Source: Bacteroides muris (ex Afrizal et al. 2022) (lineage in GTDB: Bacteria > Bacteroidota > Bacteroidia > Bacteroidales > Bacteroidaceae). From it: a DNA stretch of 56,722 nucleotides. This document shows, one piece after another, positions 25,365-32,205 of this stretch. The translations under genes and the position numbers were made by a program. The stretch spans positions 1 to 56,722 of the forward strand of contig NZ_SRYZ01000026.1 in NCBI RefSeq assembly GCF_004793475.1, in the 5' to 3' direction. The notes under the pieces were generated by a model, which saw nothing but the letters and a program-made list of their open reading frames with translations, was not told the origin of the DNA and made no database searches. The stretch's first letter is position 1. Each line of letters starts with the position of its first letter.

Positions 25365-26495
25365 TTAATAAAAAATGTTGTTTATCCTTTCTAATTTTCT
25401 GATTTGTTCGTTCTTCTTTTTTGAATTGTATCGAATGGCGCTTCTGCCTGCTCCGTTTATATTTCCTATATAGAATGACAATGATAAGAAACCGCAAACT
25501 CCTGCTACTCCATAGTTTTGCTTTTTTATGCTGGTATAGGTAGCGTAACCTAATAAGGAGTTGACTAAGAAAGCTGTCAGTGCACTTCCTTTATGCTTGG
25601 TATATAAGTATCCTGCTCCGGGAATTATTGATAGCATTCGGGCCATTGTAGGATTCTTCTTTTTCTGTTTCATCATTTGTTTGATAATATCAATGCTTTG
25701 CTGATTGAATGATGAAGTCCCTGCATTTTGATTGAAGCAACTCAAAGAGTTTTCGTATTCTTCGTTTTGTGCGGAAAGAATACCGTATAATGCATTTGCT
25801 TTTTGAACATCGGGAAATGAAACTGTATCACGTCTTATTTTCTCTGTCAAGTTTATAGCATTGCTGAAATTATTTGTGCAATAATATAAGATAGCTGCCT
25901 GCATTTGAAGCTCAGTGTTTTTCTTGATAGTGTCAGGAAATGTAACTTCGTATTCAAAAATGCCTTCTTCGTATTCTTTCAGTCCTCTGTGGCATAGAAG
26001 CTTTAGTTTATACAGCTGATGGTCTCCTTGGTTGGAAAAAAGTAGTCGTTCTATTTCCAATAGTGCAGGATAATACTCCTCTTTGTTGATTAATTGGTTG
26101 ATAAAAAGTATATTGCTGTCTCTGTCGCTTCTCCATTTTAAGATATCTGTATGAGGCGCTTGATAACGATTATGGATTATTTGTGTAGGAAAATTGTCTT
26201 GCGGATAATCTATGAGACTTCTGTTTCCCGATTGGTAAGTAATGTCATAGTAACGTGCATCGTGGCTGCATCTTATAATTCGGTCACAAGTCAGGGTTAT
26301 GGCTTTGGGAAAAGTGAAATTCTTAAAGGCCATTTTTCCGTATTGAGAGCAGGAGGGATACATAGCGCATCTGCTGTTTTTTTGACTGCTGAGAAAATCC
26401 TGATAAAAGCCGATGTAATCATCTGTGGCTATGTTTTGTGTAAAACTGGCAGATGTTTGTATGAGTAATAGTATTATATAGATATATCGTTGCAT
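25365..26495 (-). CDS. YidD-domain protein fused to a repeat region and a C-terminal membrane domain
   Basis: 376 residues with a signal peptide (1-19). Residues about 28-80 match the YidD family (membrane-insertion efficiency factor): FYQDFLSSQKNSRCAMYPSCSQYG, then AITLTCDRIIRCSHD with the conserved Cys43, Cys49, Cys70 and Cys76. Stand-alone YidD is about 80 residues and cytoplasmic; here it is exported. A helical, TPR-like part (about 115-280, Y/F-x-A-L repeats) and a C-terminal stretch with several membrane segments (PGAGYLYTKHKGSALTAFLV) follow, similar to DUF5683-like tails. It is the middle gene of a three-gene AT-rich operon, 3 nt after the preceding gene. Role unknown. Confidence 0.75.
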   Translation of the reverse strand: MQRYIYIILLLIQTSASFTQNIATDDYIGFYQDFLSSQKNSRCAMYPSCSQYGKMAFKNFTFPKAITLTCDRIIRCSHDARYYDITYQSGNRSLIDYPQDNFPTQIIHNRYQAPHTDILKWRSDRDSNILFINQLINKEEYYPALLEIERLLFSNQGDHQLYKLKLLCHRGLKEYEEGIFEYEVTFPDTIKKNTELQMQAAILYYCTNNFSNAINLTEKIRRDTVSFPDVQKANALYGILSAQNEEYENSLSCFNQNAGTSSFNQQSIDIIKQMMKQKKKNPTMARMLSIIPGAGYLYTKHKGSALTAFLVNSLLGYATYTSIKKQNYGVAGVCGFLSLSFYIGNINGAGRSAIRYNSKKKNEQIRKLERINNIFY

Positions 26496-26498
26496 AAC

Positions 26499-26876
26499 TT
26501 ATATACGAGTAAGTGATATCTTTGCTATCTGTTTGTTTTTTCTAATGACAATGAAATAAGCCTCAACTATAGTGTCATATTGATTCTTCTTTATAAATAG
26601 GTTGGCAATGTATTTTCCTTTCTTTTTGAGGAAAACATCGTCCTTTTCAACTGATTTGTGGAATGAGATATTCTTTTTGTTGGCATATGATACATATATG
26701 ATATTACCTTCATCGGATAATGATATTTCTTTATTATTATTATGGCTGCGAAATATGTGATTGATAATGTGAGTGTATAATTTGTTGGAACATCGATATT
26801 TATCGATTCTGAAATTTTCTCCACATAGTTTTGCGGAAAAGAATAATGAAAACAGAATGTATATGATAATTCTCAT
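26499..26876 (-). CDS. Small exported hypothetical protein, first gene of the YidD-fusion operon
   Basis: 125 residues from 26876 (MRIIIYILFSLFFSAKLCGE), which gives a clean signal peptide; the frame is open to 26915. The mature part is Lys/Asn/Ile-rich and beta-prone, with no motif I recognise (RIDKYRCSNKLYTHIINH, DEGNIIYVSYANKKNISFH). It is AT-rich like its two downstream partners and ends 3 nt before the YidD-fusion gene. Co-transcription suggests a shared envelope role; nothing more can be said. Confidence 0.55.
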   Translation of the reverse strand: MRIIIYILFSLFFSAKLCGENFRIDKYRCSNKLYTHIINHIFRSHNNNKEISLSDEGNIIYVSYANKKNISFHKSVEKDDVFLKKKGKYIANLFIKKNQYDTIVEAYFIVIRKNKQIAKISLTRI

Positions 26877-26988
26877 TTGTTTTTTCTGTAAAGATAGGGC
26901 GGCAGATGTTTGCATATCATTTTGGAATGATAGTATAATTCACGAATGTGTTGAAGAAAAATCACGCTTTTCTTGATTAAGCCGAGAC

Positions 26989-27207
26989 TTAATTGACCTG
27001 TTTCCGGTCTAATTCGGTGAGGTAGTGTTGAAAGAAATTGTGTTGCAGCACGATGGAAATGCACAGCAGTAGGGCGGTGTCGATACTGGTACGCTTGAAG
27101 ATGGAATACACATTTGTCCGTTCGCAGCAGAGTTTTTTGGCGAACCAGCTCACAGAGCGTTCTTGGCGGTGAAGCTCTTCCTCTATCAGTTTTCCAATGT
27201 GTATCAT
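26989..27207 (-). CDS. Small helix-turn-helix (XRE-like) DNA-binding protein
   Basis: 72 residues from 27207; the frame is open to 27264 but MIHIGKLIEEELHRQERSV is the usual XRE-type opening. The HTH is at about 17-38 (VSWFAKKLCCERTNVYSIFK), then a helical tail (ALLLCISIVLQHNFFQHYL) that may dimerise. It carries a CC pair in the second helix, which is odd. A cluster of GTTCAC-type sites sits just upstream, so it probably controls its own transcription. No toxin or partner gene is adjacent. The same protein type is a common conserved Bacteroides small regulator. Confidence 0.7.
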   Translation of the reverse strand: MIHIGKLIEEELHRQERSVSWFAKKLCCERTNVYSIFKRTSIDTALLLCISIVLQHNFFQHYLTELDRKQVN

Positions 27208-27270
27208 ACAGAAATAAAAAAGGCGGAACCATTCGTGACTTATTTCAATCTGAGGCACCGCCAAGCACCT

Positions 27271-27342
27271 TGTTCACAAATAAGCACGAACAGTTCACGC
27301 CCAAACAGGACGTGAACCTTCATCTACTTATTCTCGTGAACT
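27271..27342. promoter_or_regulatory. Cluster of GTTCAC/GTGAAC operator-like sites
   Basis: GTTCACA at 27272-27278 and GTTCACG at 27293-27299 face CGTGAAC at 27311-27317 and CGTGAAC at 27335-27341. The inner pair forms the dyad GTTCACG-N11-CGTGAAC and the outer pair has a wider spacing. They lie upstream of the HTH gene, so they are candidate operators for it. Confidence 0.6.
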
Positions 27343-27448
27343 TCAAATTGGCGGTTTTCAGATTGAGAGAATAAGAGCTAAAAGCTCAAATATCTTTTAA
27401 TAAGTAATGGAATGGAAACGCTTTTCCAAAAGTTTTTAATAAAAAATA

Positions 27449-27474
27449 GGAGAGTACTTAAAAAAGTACTCTCC
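27449..27474 (-). terminator. Rho-independent terminator of the GGGtGRT operon
   Basis: A perfect 11-bp stem (GGAGAGTACTT / AAGTACTCTCC) with an AAAA loop on the + strand, followed on the minus strand by CTATTTTTTATT. It is 19 nt beyond the stop of the 27493 gene. Confidence 0.9.
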
Positions 27475-27492
27475 ATATAAATAATTTCAATA

Positions 27493-28503
27493 TTACTTGC
27501 TCAAAGCAGTAGCAACGTCCACAGCACAAGCCACTGTACATCCTACCATCGGGTTGTTACCGATACCCAGGAATCCCATCATTTCCACGTGAGCAGGAAC
27601 TGAGGATGAACCAGCGAACTGAGCGTCAGAGTGCATACGACCCATAGTGTCTGTCATACCGTAAGAAGCCGGTCCGGCAGCCATGTTGTCCGGGTGCAGA
27701 GTACGGCCAGTACCACCACCGGATGCTACTGAGAAGTACGGCTTGCCAGCCAATACACGTTCTTTCTTGTAAGTACCTGCAACCGGATGTTGGAAGCGGG
27801 TCGGGTTCGTAGAGTTACCAGTGATGGATACATCCACGCCTTCTTTCCACATGATAGCCACGCCTTCGCGAACATCGTCTGCACCGTAGCATTTTACTTT
27901 GGCACGAGGACCGTCGCTGTATGCGATTTCACGAACAACGTTCAGTTCGCCTGTATAGTAGTCGAATTGAGTCTGAACGTATGTAAAGCCGTTGATACGA
28001 GAGATAATCTGTGCAGCGTCCTTGCCGAGACCGTTCAGGATGCAACGCAGGGGTTCTTTACGTACTTTGTCAGCTTTAGCAGCAATCTTAATTGCACCTT
28101 CGGCAGCAGCGAATGACTCGTGACCTGCTAAGAAAGCGAAACACTTGGTTTCTTCGCGCAGCAACATGGCTGCCAAGTTACCATGACCGATACCAACCTT
28201 GCGGTCGTCGGCTACAGAACCCGGGATGCAGAATGCCTGCAGACCGATACCGATAGCTTCAGCAGCCTCAGCAGCGTTCTTGCAGCCCTTCTTGATGGCG
28301 ATGGCGCAACCTACAACGTATGCCCATTTTGCATTTTCGAAACAGATGGGCTGAGTTTCTTCACAAGTCTTATAAGGATCGAGACCATGAGCTTCGCAGA
28401 TAGCATTGGCTTCTTCGATGTCTTTGATACCGTTTGCGTTCAATGCAGCAAGAATCTGCTTGATACGACGGTCTTGGCTTTCAAATTTTACTTCTCTAAT
28501 CAT
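27493..28503 (-). CDS. GGGtGRT protein (uncharacterised conserved anaerobe protein)
   Basis: 336 residues, no signal peptide, cytoplasmic. I recognise the family by its namesake motif SGGGTGRTLHPDN near residue 265. It also has well-kept blocks around CFAFLAGHESFAAAEGAIK, GKDAAQIISRINGF and the C-terminal GFLGIGNNPMVGCTVACAVD. Several conserved Cys are visible (C36, C53, C67). It is encoded 18 nt after the Fe-S-scaffold-like gene, with a strong terminator behind it, so the two form one transcription unit. No enzymatic activity is established that I know of. The high-quality promoter suggests strong expression. Confidence 0.85.
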   Translation of the reverse strand: MIREVKFESQDRRIKQILAALNANGIKDIEEANAICEAHGLDPYKTCEETQPICFENAKWAYVVGCAIAIKKGCKNAAEAAEAIGIGLQAFCIPGSVADDRKVGIGHGNLAAMLLREETKCFAFLAGHESFAAAEGAIKIAAKADKVRKEPLRCILNGLGKDAAQIISRINGFTYVQTQFDYYTGELNVVREIAYSDGPRAKVKCYGADDVREGVAIMWKEGVDVSITGNSTNPTRFQHPVAGTYKKERVLAGKPYFSVASGGGTGRTLHPDNMAAGPASYGMTDTMGRMHSDAQFAGSSSVPAHVEMMGFLGIGNNPMVGCTVACAVDVATALSK

Positions 28504-28521
28504 ATGTCTTTCCTCCTTATA

Positions 28522-29223
28522 TTATTCGTGACGTGGGTCAATGTGTTTAACTGCACCTTGCTCTTCAGTGAAGCGGCCGTATGTACCGGTAACTTTCTTC
28601 AATGCTTCATTGGCGTCTGTACCTTTCTTGATTTCATCCATGAACTTGCCCAGATGAACAAATTCGTAACCGCAGATTTCGTCGTTCTTGTCCAAAGCGA
28701 TAGTCTTGATGTAACCTTCTGCCATTTCCAGATAACGAGAACCCTTAGCCAAAGTTCCGTACAGTGTACCTACCTGGCTACGCAGACCTTTACCCAGGTC
28801 TTCCAAGCCGGCACCAATCATCAAACCGCCTTCAGAGAAAGCTGACTGAGTGCGACCGTAAACGATTTGCAGGAAGAGCTCGCGCATAGCTGTATTGATG
28901 GCGTCGCAAACGAGGTCAGTGTTCAATGCTTCAAGGATAGTCTTTCCCGGGAGGATTTCTGATGCCATGGCAGCAGAGTGAGTCATACCGGAGCAACCGA
29001 TAGTCTCAACCAAAGCTTCCTGAATAACGCCTTCCTTTACATTGAGGGTTAATTTACATGCACCTTGCTGAGGAGCACACCAGCCAATACCGTGTGTCAG
29101 ACCAGAGATGTCAACAATTTCTTTCGCTTTTACCCATTTACCTTCTTCGGGAATAGGAGCCGGTCCGTGGTTAGGACCTTTCTTCACAACACACATGTGT
29201 TCCACTTCGTGTGAATAAGTCAT
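28522..29223 (-). CDS. Iron-sulfur cluster scaffold-like protein (NifU/IscU N-type) paired with GGGtGRT
   Basis: 233 residues, cytoplasmic. The central part resembles the IscU/NifU N-terminal fold: GACKLTLNVKEGVIQEALVETIGCSG, then a helix, with Cys in GWCAPQQGAC and IGCSGMTHSAA. The C-terminal half (about 150-233) is family-specific, ending AVKHIDPRHE. It is always, in my memory of Bacteroides genomes, next to the GGGtGRT gene. A role in delivering or sensing clusters for that partner is an inference. First gene of the operon, with a consensus-like promoter 33-66 bases upstream of the start. Confidence 0.8.
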   Translation of the reverse strand: MTYSHEVEHMCVVKKGPNHGPAPIPEEGKWVKAKEIVDISGLTHGIGWCAPQQGACKLTLNVKEGVIQEALVETIGCSGMTHSAAMASEILPGKTILEALNTDLVCDAINTAMRELFLQIVYGRTQSAFSEGGLMIGAGLEDLGKGLRSQVGTLYGTLAKGSRYLEMAEGYIKTIALDKNDEICGYEFVHLGKFMDEIKKGTDANEALKKVTGTYGRFTEEQGAVKHIDPRHE

Positions 29224-29255
29224 AATTAGCTCTTTTTTAAGTGATATAATTAAAA

Positions 29256-29289
29256 AAAACGTAGTCCTCTTTTATTAGTCGGGTGCAAA
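29256..29289 (-). promoter_or_regulatory. Promoter of the GGGtGRT operon
   Basis: On the minus strand TTTG (29286-29289) is followed, 22 bases later, by TACGTTTT (29256-29263), one base off TAnnTTTG. It sits 33 bases upstream of the first ATG. Confidence 0.6.
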
Positions 29290-29497
29290 GTTAGTTGTTT
29301 TCCCCGTTTCTGCCAACTGTTCAATTTGACTTTTTTATTAAAAAGAAGTAATGAGAAGTTGAATTTCTGCGGAATGTAAAGTAGAGTTTGCAGTTGACTG
29401 TTTTTTCGTCTCTGATAGGGCTTGTGAATCAATAAGGTATGTGCTTGTTAATCAGGAAGAGTCTTTTTAAAATTCCTTGCTTGCGTCTTGGTGATTT

Positions 29498-29585
29498 TTT
29501 GCCATGCCTATGGCACAGTTTTGCCAACACGGTGGCACAGTTTTGCCAATGGTAAGGCAAAATCTTGCCAACTGGTTGGCAAGAC
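29498..29585. repeat. Second array of four 22-nt units, each with a TTGCCA/TGGCAA dyad
   Basis: Units start at 29498, 29520, 29542 and 29564, exactly 22 nt apart. Each has GCCA and TGGC or AGGC arms 6 bases apart; the fourth is a 9-bp dyad CTTGCCAAC-TG-GTTGGCAAG. The array ends 24 bases before the -33 box of the DMP19 gene. In layout it matches 21527-21614. Confidence 0.8.
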
Positions 29586-29609
29586 GAAGAAAATAAAGAG
29601 GAGTCCGTG

Positions 29610-29639
29610 TTTGACTATGGTTGCAAAGTCTTACCTTTG
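29610..29639 (+). promoter_or_regulatory. Promoter of the DMP19-family gene
   Basis: TTTG at 29610-29613, 18 bases, then TACCTTTG at 29632-29639, an exact -7 box. It lies 26 bases before the ATG and just downstream of the 22-nt array. Confidence 0.7.
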
Positions 29640-29664
29640 TGGCATAATAAATAAAAAACAAACT

Positions 29665-30162
29665 ATGATAGAAGTTACAGATGTGGCATTGCGCCAGGCT
29701 GCCGGCGAAGGGATGGATGCGTTTATCGGCGTATTCACTGATGCTTATAAGAAAGAAATAGGCGGAGAAATGACTGCAGGGACGATGTCTTTGCTTACCG
29801 GTGAACAGCATTCTTTGTTGGCCTATCAGATATTCCGTGATGAAGTGATGGAGGGAGGCTTCTGCCAACTGATTCAAAATGGTTATGGCGGTTATATTTT
29901 CGACAATCCGTTTGCCAAAGTGATGCGTTTGTGGGGAGTGGGCGATTTGAGTAAGTTGGTTTATGCTGCCAGGAAAATATACGATAGCCATCGTGACGAC
30001 TTGGAGCGTGAACGCACAGACGAGGAGTTTATGGCAATGTACGAGCAATATGAGGCTTTCGATGAACTGGAAGATGAATTCTTGGAGAAAGAAGAGGAAT
30101 ATACAGCTTTGGTTGCCGGCTATGTGGATGAACATTTGGAACTGTTTGCCAAGATTGTGTAG
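29665..30162 (+). CDS. DMP19/DUF4375-family protein
   Basis: 165 residues from the ATG at 29665; an open frame from 29488 runs through the repeat array and is not credible. Pattern of the family: GEQHSLLAYQIFRDEVMEGGFCQLIQNGYG, with IFDNPFAKVMRLWG and a long acidic helical tail (EELEDEFLEKEEEY-like). Members of this family include the DNA-mimic protein DMP19; the acidic C-terminus here is compatible with that, but function in Bacteroides is unknown. It stands alone between its promoter and the NigD-like gene. The gene ends in TAG. Confidence 0.75.
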   Translation: MIEVTDVALRQAAGEGMDAFIGVFTDAYKKEIGGEMTAGTMSLLTGEQHSLLAYQIFRDEVMEGGFCQLIQNGYGGYIFDNPFAKVMRLWGVGDLSKLVYAARKIYDSHRDDLERERTDEEFMAMYEQYEAFDELEDEFLEKEEEYTALVAGYVDEHLELFAKIV

Positions 30163-30285
30163 TGTGGATTAACTGATATAAATGTTAAATATTACTGTGG
30201 CATGCAGTATTTAGATTAATCTTTCATTTAATCTTAAAAACAATGAAAAAACGAGGAGAGTATTATATTACTCAATTCTTTTATT

Positions 30286-30293
30286 TAAATTTG
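30286..30293 (+). promoter_or_regulatory. Promoter -7 box of the nigD-like/smpB/metH operon
   Basis: TAAATTTG, an exact TAnnTTTG, 22 bases before the NigD-like ATG. No clear -33 TTTG at normal spacing. Confidence 0.5.
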
Positions 30294-30315
30294 CAAACTC
30301 TAATTTTATAAGAAA

Positions 30316-31167
30316 ATGAAACAATTTAAGTTCTTAATGGTTGCCTTTAGCTTATTAATGGGCGTTTCTTTAACTTCGTGTCTGAATTCTGAAAGTGATC
30401 CTAACAGTTACGGAGGTGGTATGGTTAAAGTTCAGAGTTATATGGGCTATACATCTTTTAAAGGCGAGGGCGGCATAACTATTACCCCAACACCGGCTTC
30501 TATTTCTGTTTTAGAGGCTAATGGCCTCAAAATATCAGAATTGAGTGATAAAGTGGTGAATATAGCCTATCGTTGGGATCCTACCCAAGTGGATATACCT
30601 AAAGATTCCAAAGATATCAAAGGTGTTGAGTTGTATTCTATCGAATCTTTGGATAATCCGGTGGAAATCGTAGAAGAAAAGGGTGTGTCTGCAAACGACT
30701 CTCTTGCACACTCTAACAATGCTGCCATTATTTCAGTGGGATATGATGCAAGTGGTATGAAATATGAACCGCAATTCTTCTATGATGATTATACGATTGT
30801 TGTTCCGATGAATTATTATATTAATAACAAGAAACATTTCTTGTCGTTGATGTATTATCCGAATGAGGACAATGGCCCTGAACTGACATTGTATTTGGCT
30901 CATAATTCAAATAAAGATTCTGAATCCGCTAACAGTACTTCTTGGAATTTGACTGCAAATACAGGTGGCTATTATGGATTGGGATTGTTCTATAAGGCAT
31001 ACGATTTGAGAAGTGTGATTAGTCGTTATAAAAGAGAAACCGGCTTTTTTGAAAATCCTCCTGTTGTTAAGATTGTAGCGAACGTAAATCAATATTCAAT
31101 GAAGCTGGATGATTCTCAGACAGAAGAGAAGACATATACAGTAACAAAGAAAGAAGCAGATAAATAA
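30316..31167 (+). CDS. NigD-like lipoprotein
   Basis: 283 residues. The signal peptide ends in the lipobox SLTSC with Cys22, so it is a lipoprotein. Two beta-rich domains follow: an N-terminal OB-like part (GGMVKVQSYMGYTSFKGEGGITITP, WDPTQVDIPKDSKDIKG) and a C-terminal part (YYINNKKHFLSLMYYPNEDN, LYLAHNSNKDSES). This is the layout of the Bacteroides NigD family, named after a gene next to an immunity-type operon; its role is unknown. It starts an apparent operon with a Yip1 protein (3-nt gap), smpB and metH. Confidence 0.75.
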   Translation: MKQFKFLMVAFSLLMGVSLTSCLNSESDPNSYGGGMVKVQSYMGYTSFKGEGGITITPTPASISVLEANGLKISELSDKVVNIAYRWDPTQVDIPKDSKDIKGVELYSIESLDNPVEIVEEKGVSANDSLAHSNNAAIISVGYDASGMKYEPQFFYDDYTIVVPMNYYINNKKHFLSLMYYPNEDNGPELTLYLAHNSNKDSESANSTSWNLTANTGGYYGLGLFYKAYDLRSVISRYKRETGFFENPPVVKIVANVNQYSMKLDDSQTEEKTYTVTKKEADK

Positions 31168-31170
31168 GAT

Positions 31171-31743
31171 TTGAACTACAAAGAATTATTTCATATAGCA
31201 ATACTACTGATTTCCTCTCCGGCTCGTGCTTGGGAGGAAATTAGTTTAGAGGATAGGCGAAAAGTTTTTACTGCTTTTGTCTATCCTATGATTGGTTTAT
31301 GCGGGTTGTCCGTTTTCATCGGCTCTTTGATGAAGATGGGATGGGACGGACCGCAAAGTTTTCAATATGCCATGACACAATGCTGTGCGGTGGCTGTATC
31401 CTTGTTTGGAGGATATTTTTTGGCAGCCTATCTCATCAATGGGTTGCGTGTCCGCATGTTTATGCTGGACAGTGATATTCCTTTGGCGCAACAGTTTGCA
31501 GGTTATGCATTGGTAGTAGTGTTCATGCTGAAAATTGTCATCGGCATATTGCCGGACTTTGGCATTATGGCTCTGTTGCTCCAATTCTATATCGTGTATG
31601 TAGTGTGGGAAGGAAGCAAAAAGGTGATGCAGGTAGAAGAAAAAGACCGTTTGCGTTTCACTATTCTTTCTTCAATTTTCTTAATAGTTTGTCCGGTAGT
31701 GATTGAATGGATATTCAATAAGCTGACGGTAGTGCTAAACTGA
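31171..31743 (+). CDS. Yip1-domain inner-membrane protein
   Basis: 190 residues starting at a TTG (31171), the only sensible start because the preceding gene stops at 31165-31167. The opening [23 protein letters not shown] is the family's amphipathic N-terminus, followed by about five membrane segments ([61 protein letters not shown] and two more). Yip1-domain proteins have no settled bacterial function. It sits 8 nt before smpB in the same operon. Confidence 0.8.
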   Translation: MNYKELFHIAILLISSPARAWEEISLEDRRKVFTAFVYPMIGLCGLSVFIGSLMKMGWDGPQSFQYAMTQCCAVAVSLFGGYFLAAYLINGLRVRMFMLDSDIPLAQQFAGYALVVVFMLKIVIGILPDFGIMALLLQFYIVYVVWEGSKKVMQVEEKDRLRFTILSSIFLIVCPVVIEWIFNKLTVVLN

Positions 31744-31751
31744 TAAATGTA

Positions 31752-32204
31752 ATGAAACAAGCTCCTGTAAATATAAAGAATAAGCGTGCTACGTTCGACT
31801 ACGAGCTGACGGACACCTATACGGCCGGCATTGTGCTTACGGGCACAGAAATCAAGTCCATCCGCTTGGGCAAAGCAAGCTTAGTTGATACGTTCTGTTA
31901 CTTTGCAAACGGTGAATTGTGGGTGAAGAACATGCACGTGGCCGAATACTTCTATGGTTCGTACAACAATCACAATGCACGCAGGGAGCGCAAGCTTTTG
32001 TTGAATAAGAAGGAACTGGAGAAACTGATGCGCGGCACGAAAGACCCGGGTTTCACCATTGTTCCCGTGCGCTTGTTTATCAATGAAAAGGGGTTGGCCA
32101 AACTTGTGGTGGCACTAGCCAAAGGTAAGAAGCAATATGATAAGCGCGAATCACTGAAGGAAAAAGATGACAAACGCGATATGGCGCGTATGTTTAAAAG
32201 ATAA
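31752..32204 (+). CDS. smpB: SsrA-binding protein SmpB
   Basis: 150 residues. It binds tmRNA and brings it to stalled ribosomes. Recognisable are the core [27 protein letters not shown], the tmRNA-binding [12 protein letters not shown] and the C-terminal basic tail [11 protein letters not shown] that folds in the decoding site. Length is standard. Its stop overlaps to within 1 nt of the metH start, so the two are co-transcribed; no tmRNA gene is seen in the window. Confidence 0.97.
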   Translation: MKQAPVNIKNKRATFDYELTDTYTAGIVLTGTEIKSIRLGKASLVDTFCYFANGELWVKNMHVAEYFYGSYNNHNARRERKLLLNKKELEKLMRGTKDPGFTIVPVRLFINEKGLAKLVVALAKGKKQYDKRESLKEKDDKRDMARMFKR

Positions 32205-32205
32205 T

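Noticed and set aside
28183..28845. 220-codon ORF antisense to the GGGtGRT operon
   Set aside because: Spans two well-supported genes and their short gap; no start signal or family features.
21527..29585. CRISPR array reading of the two 22-nt repeats
   Set aside because: There are no spacers: units abut, arms vary, and no cas genes are present.
29488..29664. Upstream extension of the DMP19 gene through the 22-nt array
   Set aside because: The repeat unit of 22 nt is not a codon multiple and the -7 box lies downstream of that start; the ATG at 29665 is the real one.
10831..30162. Genome-wide recoding of TAG as an amino acid
   Set aside because: Several intact genes (transglutaminase, DMP19, coaE) end at TAG at the expected place, so TAG is a normal stop here.
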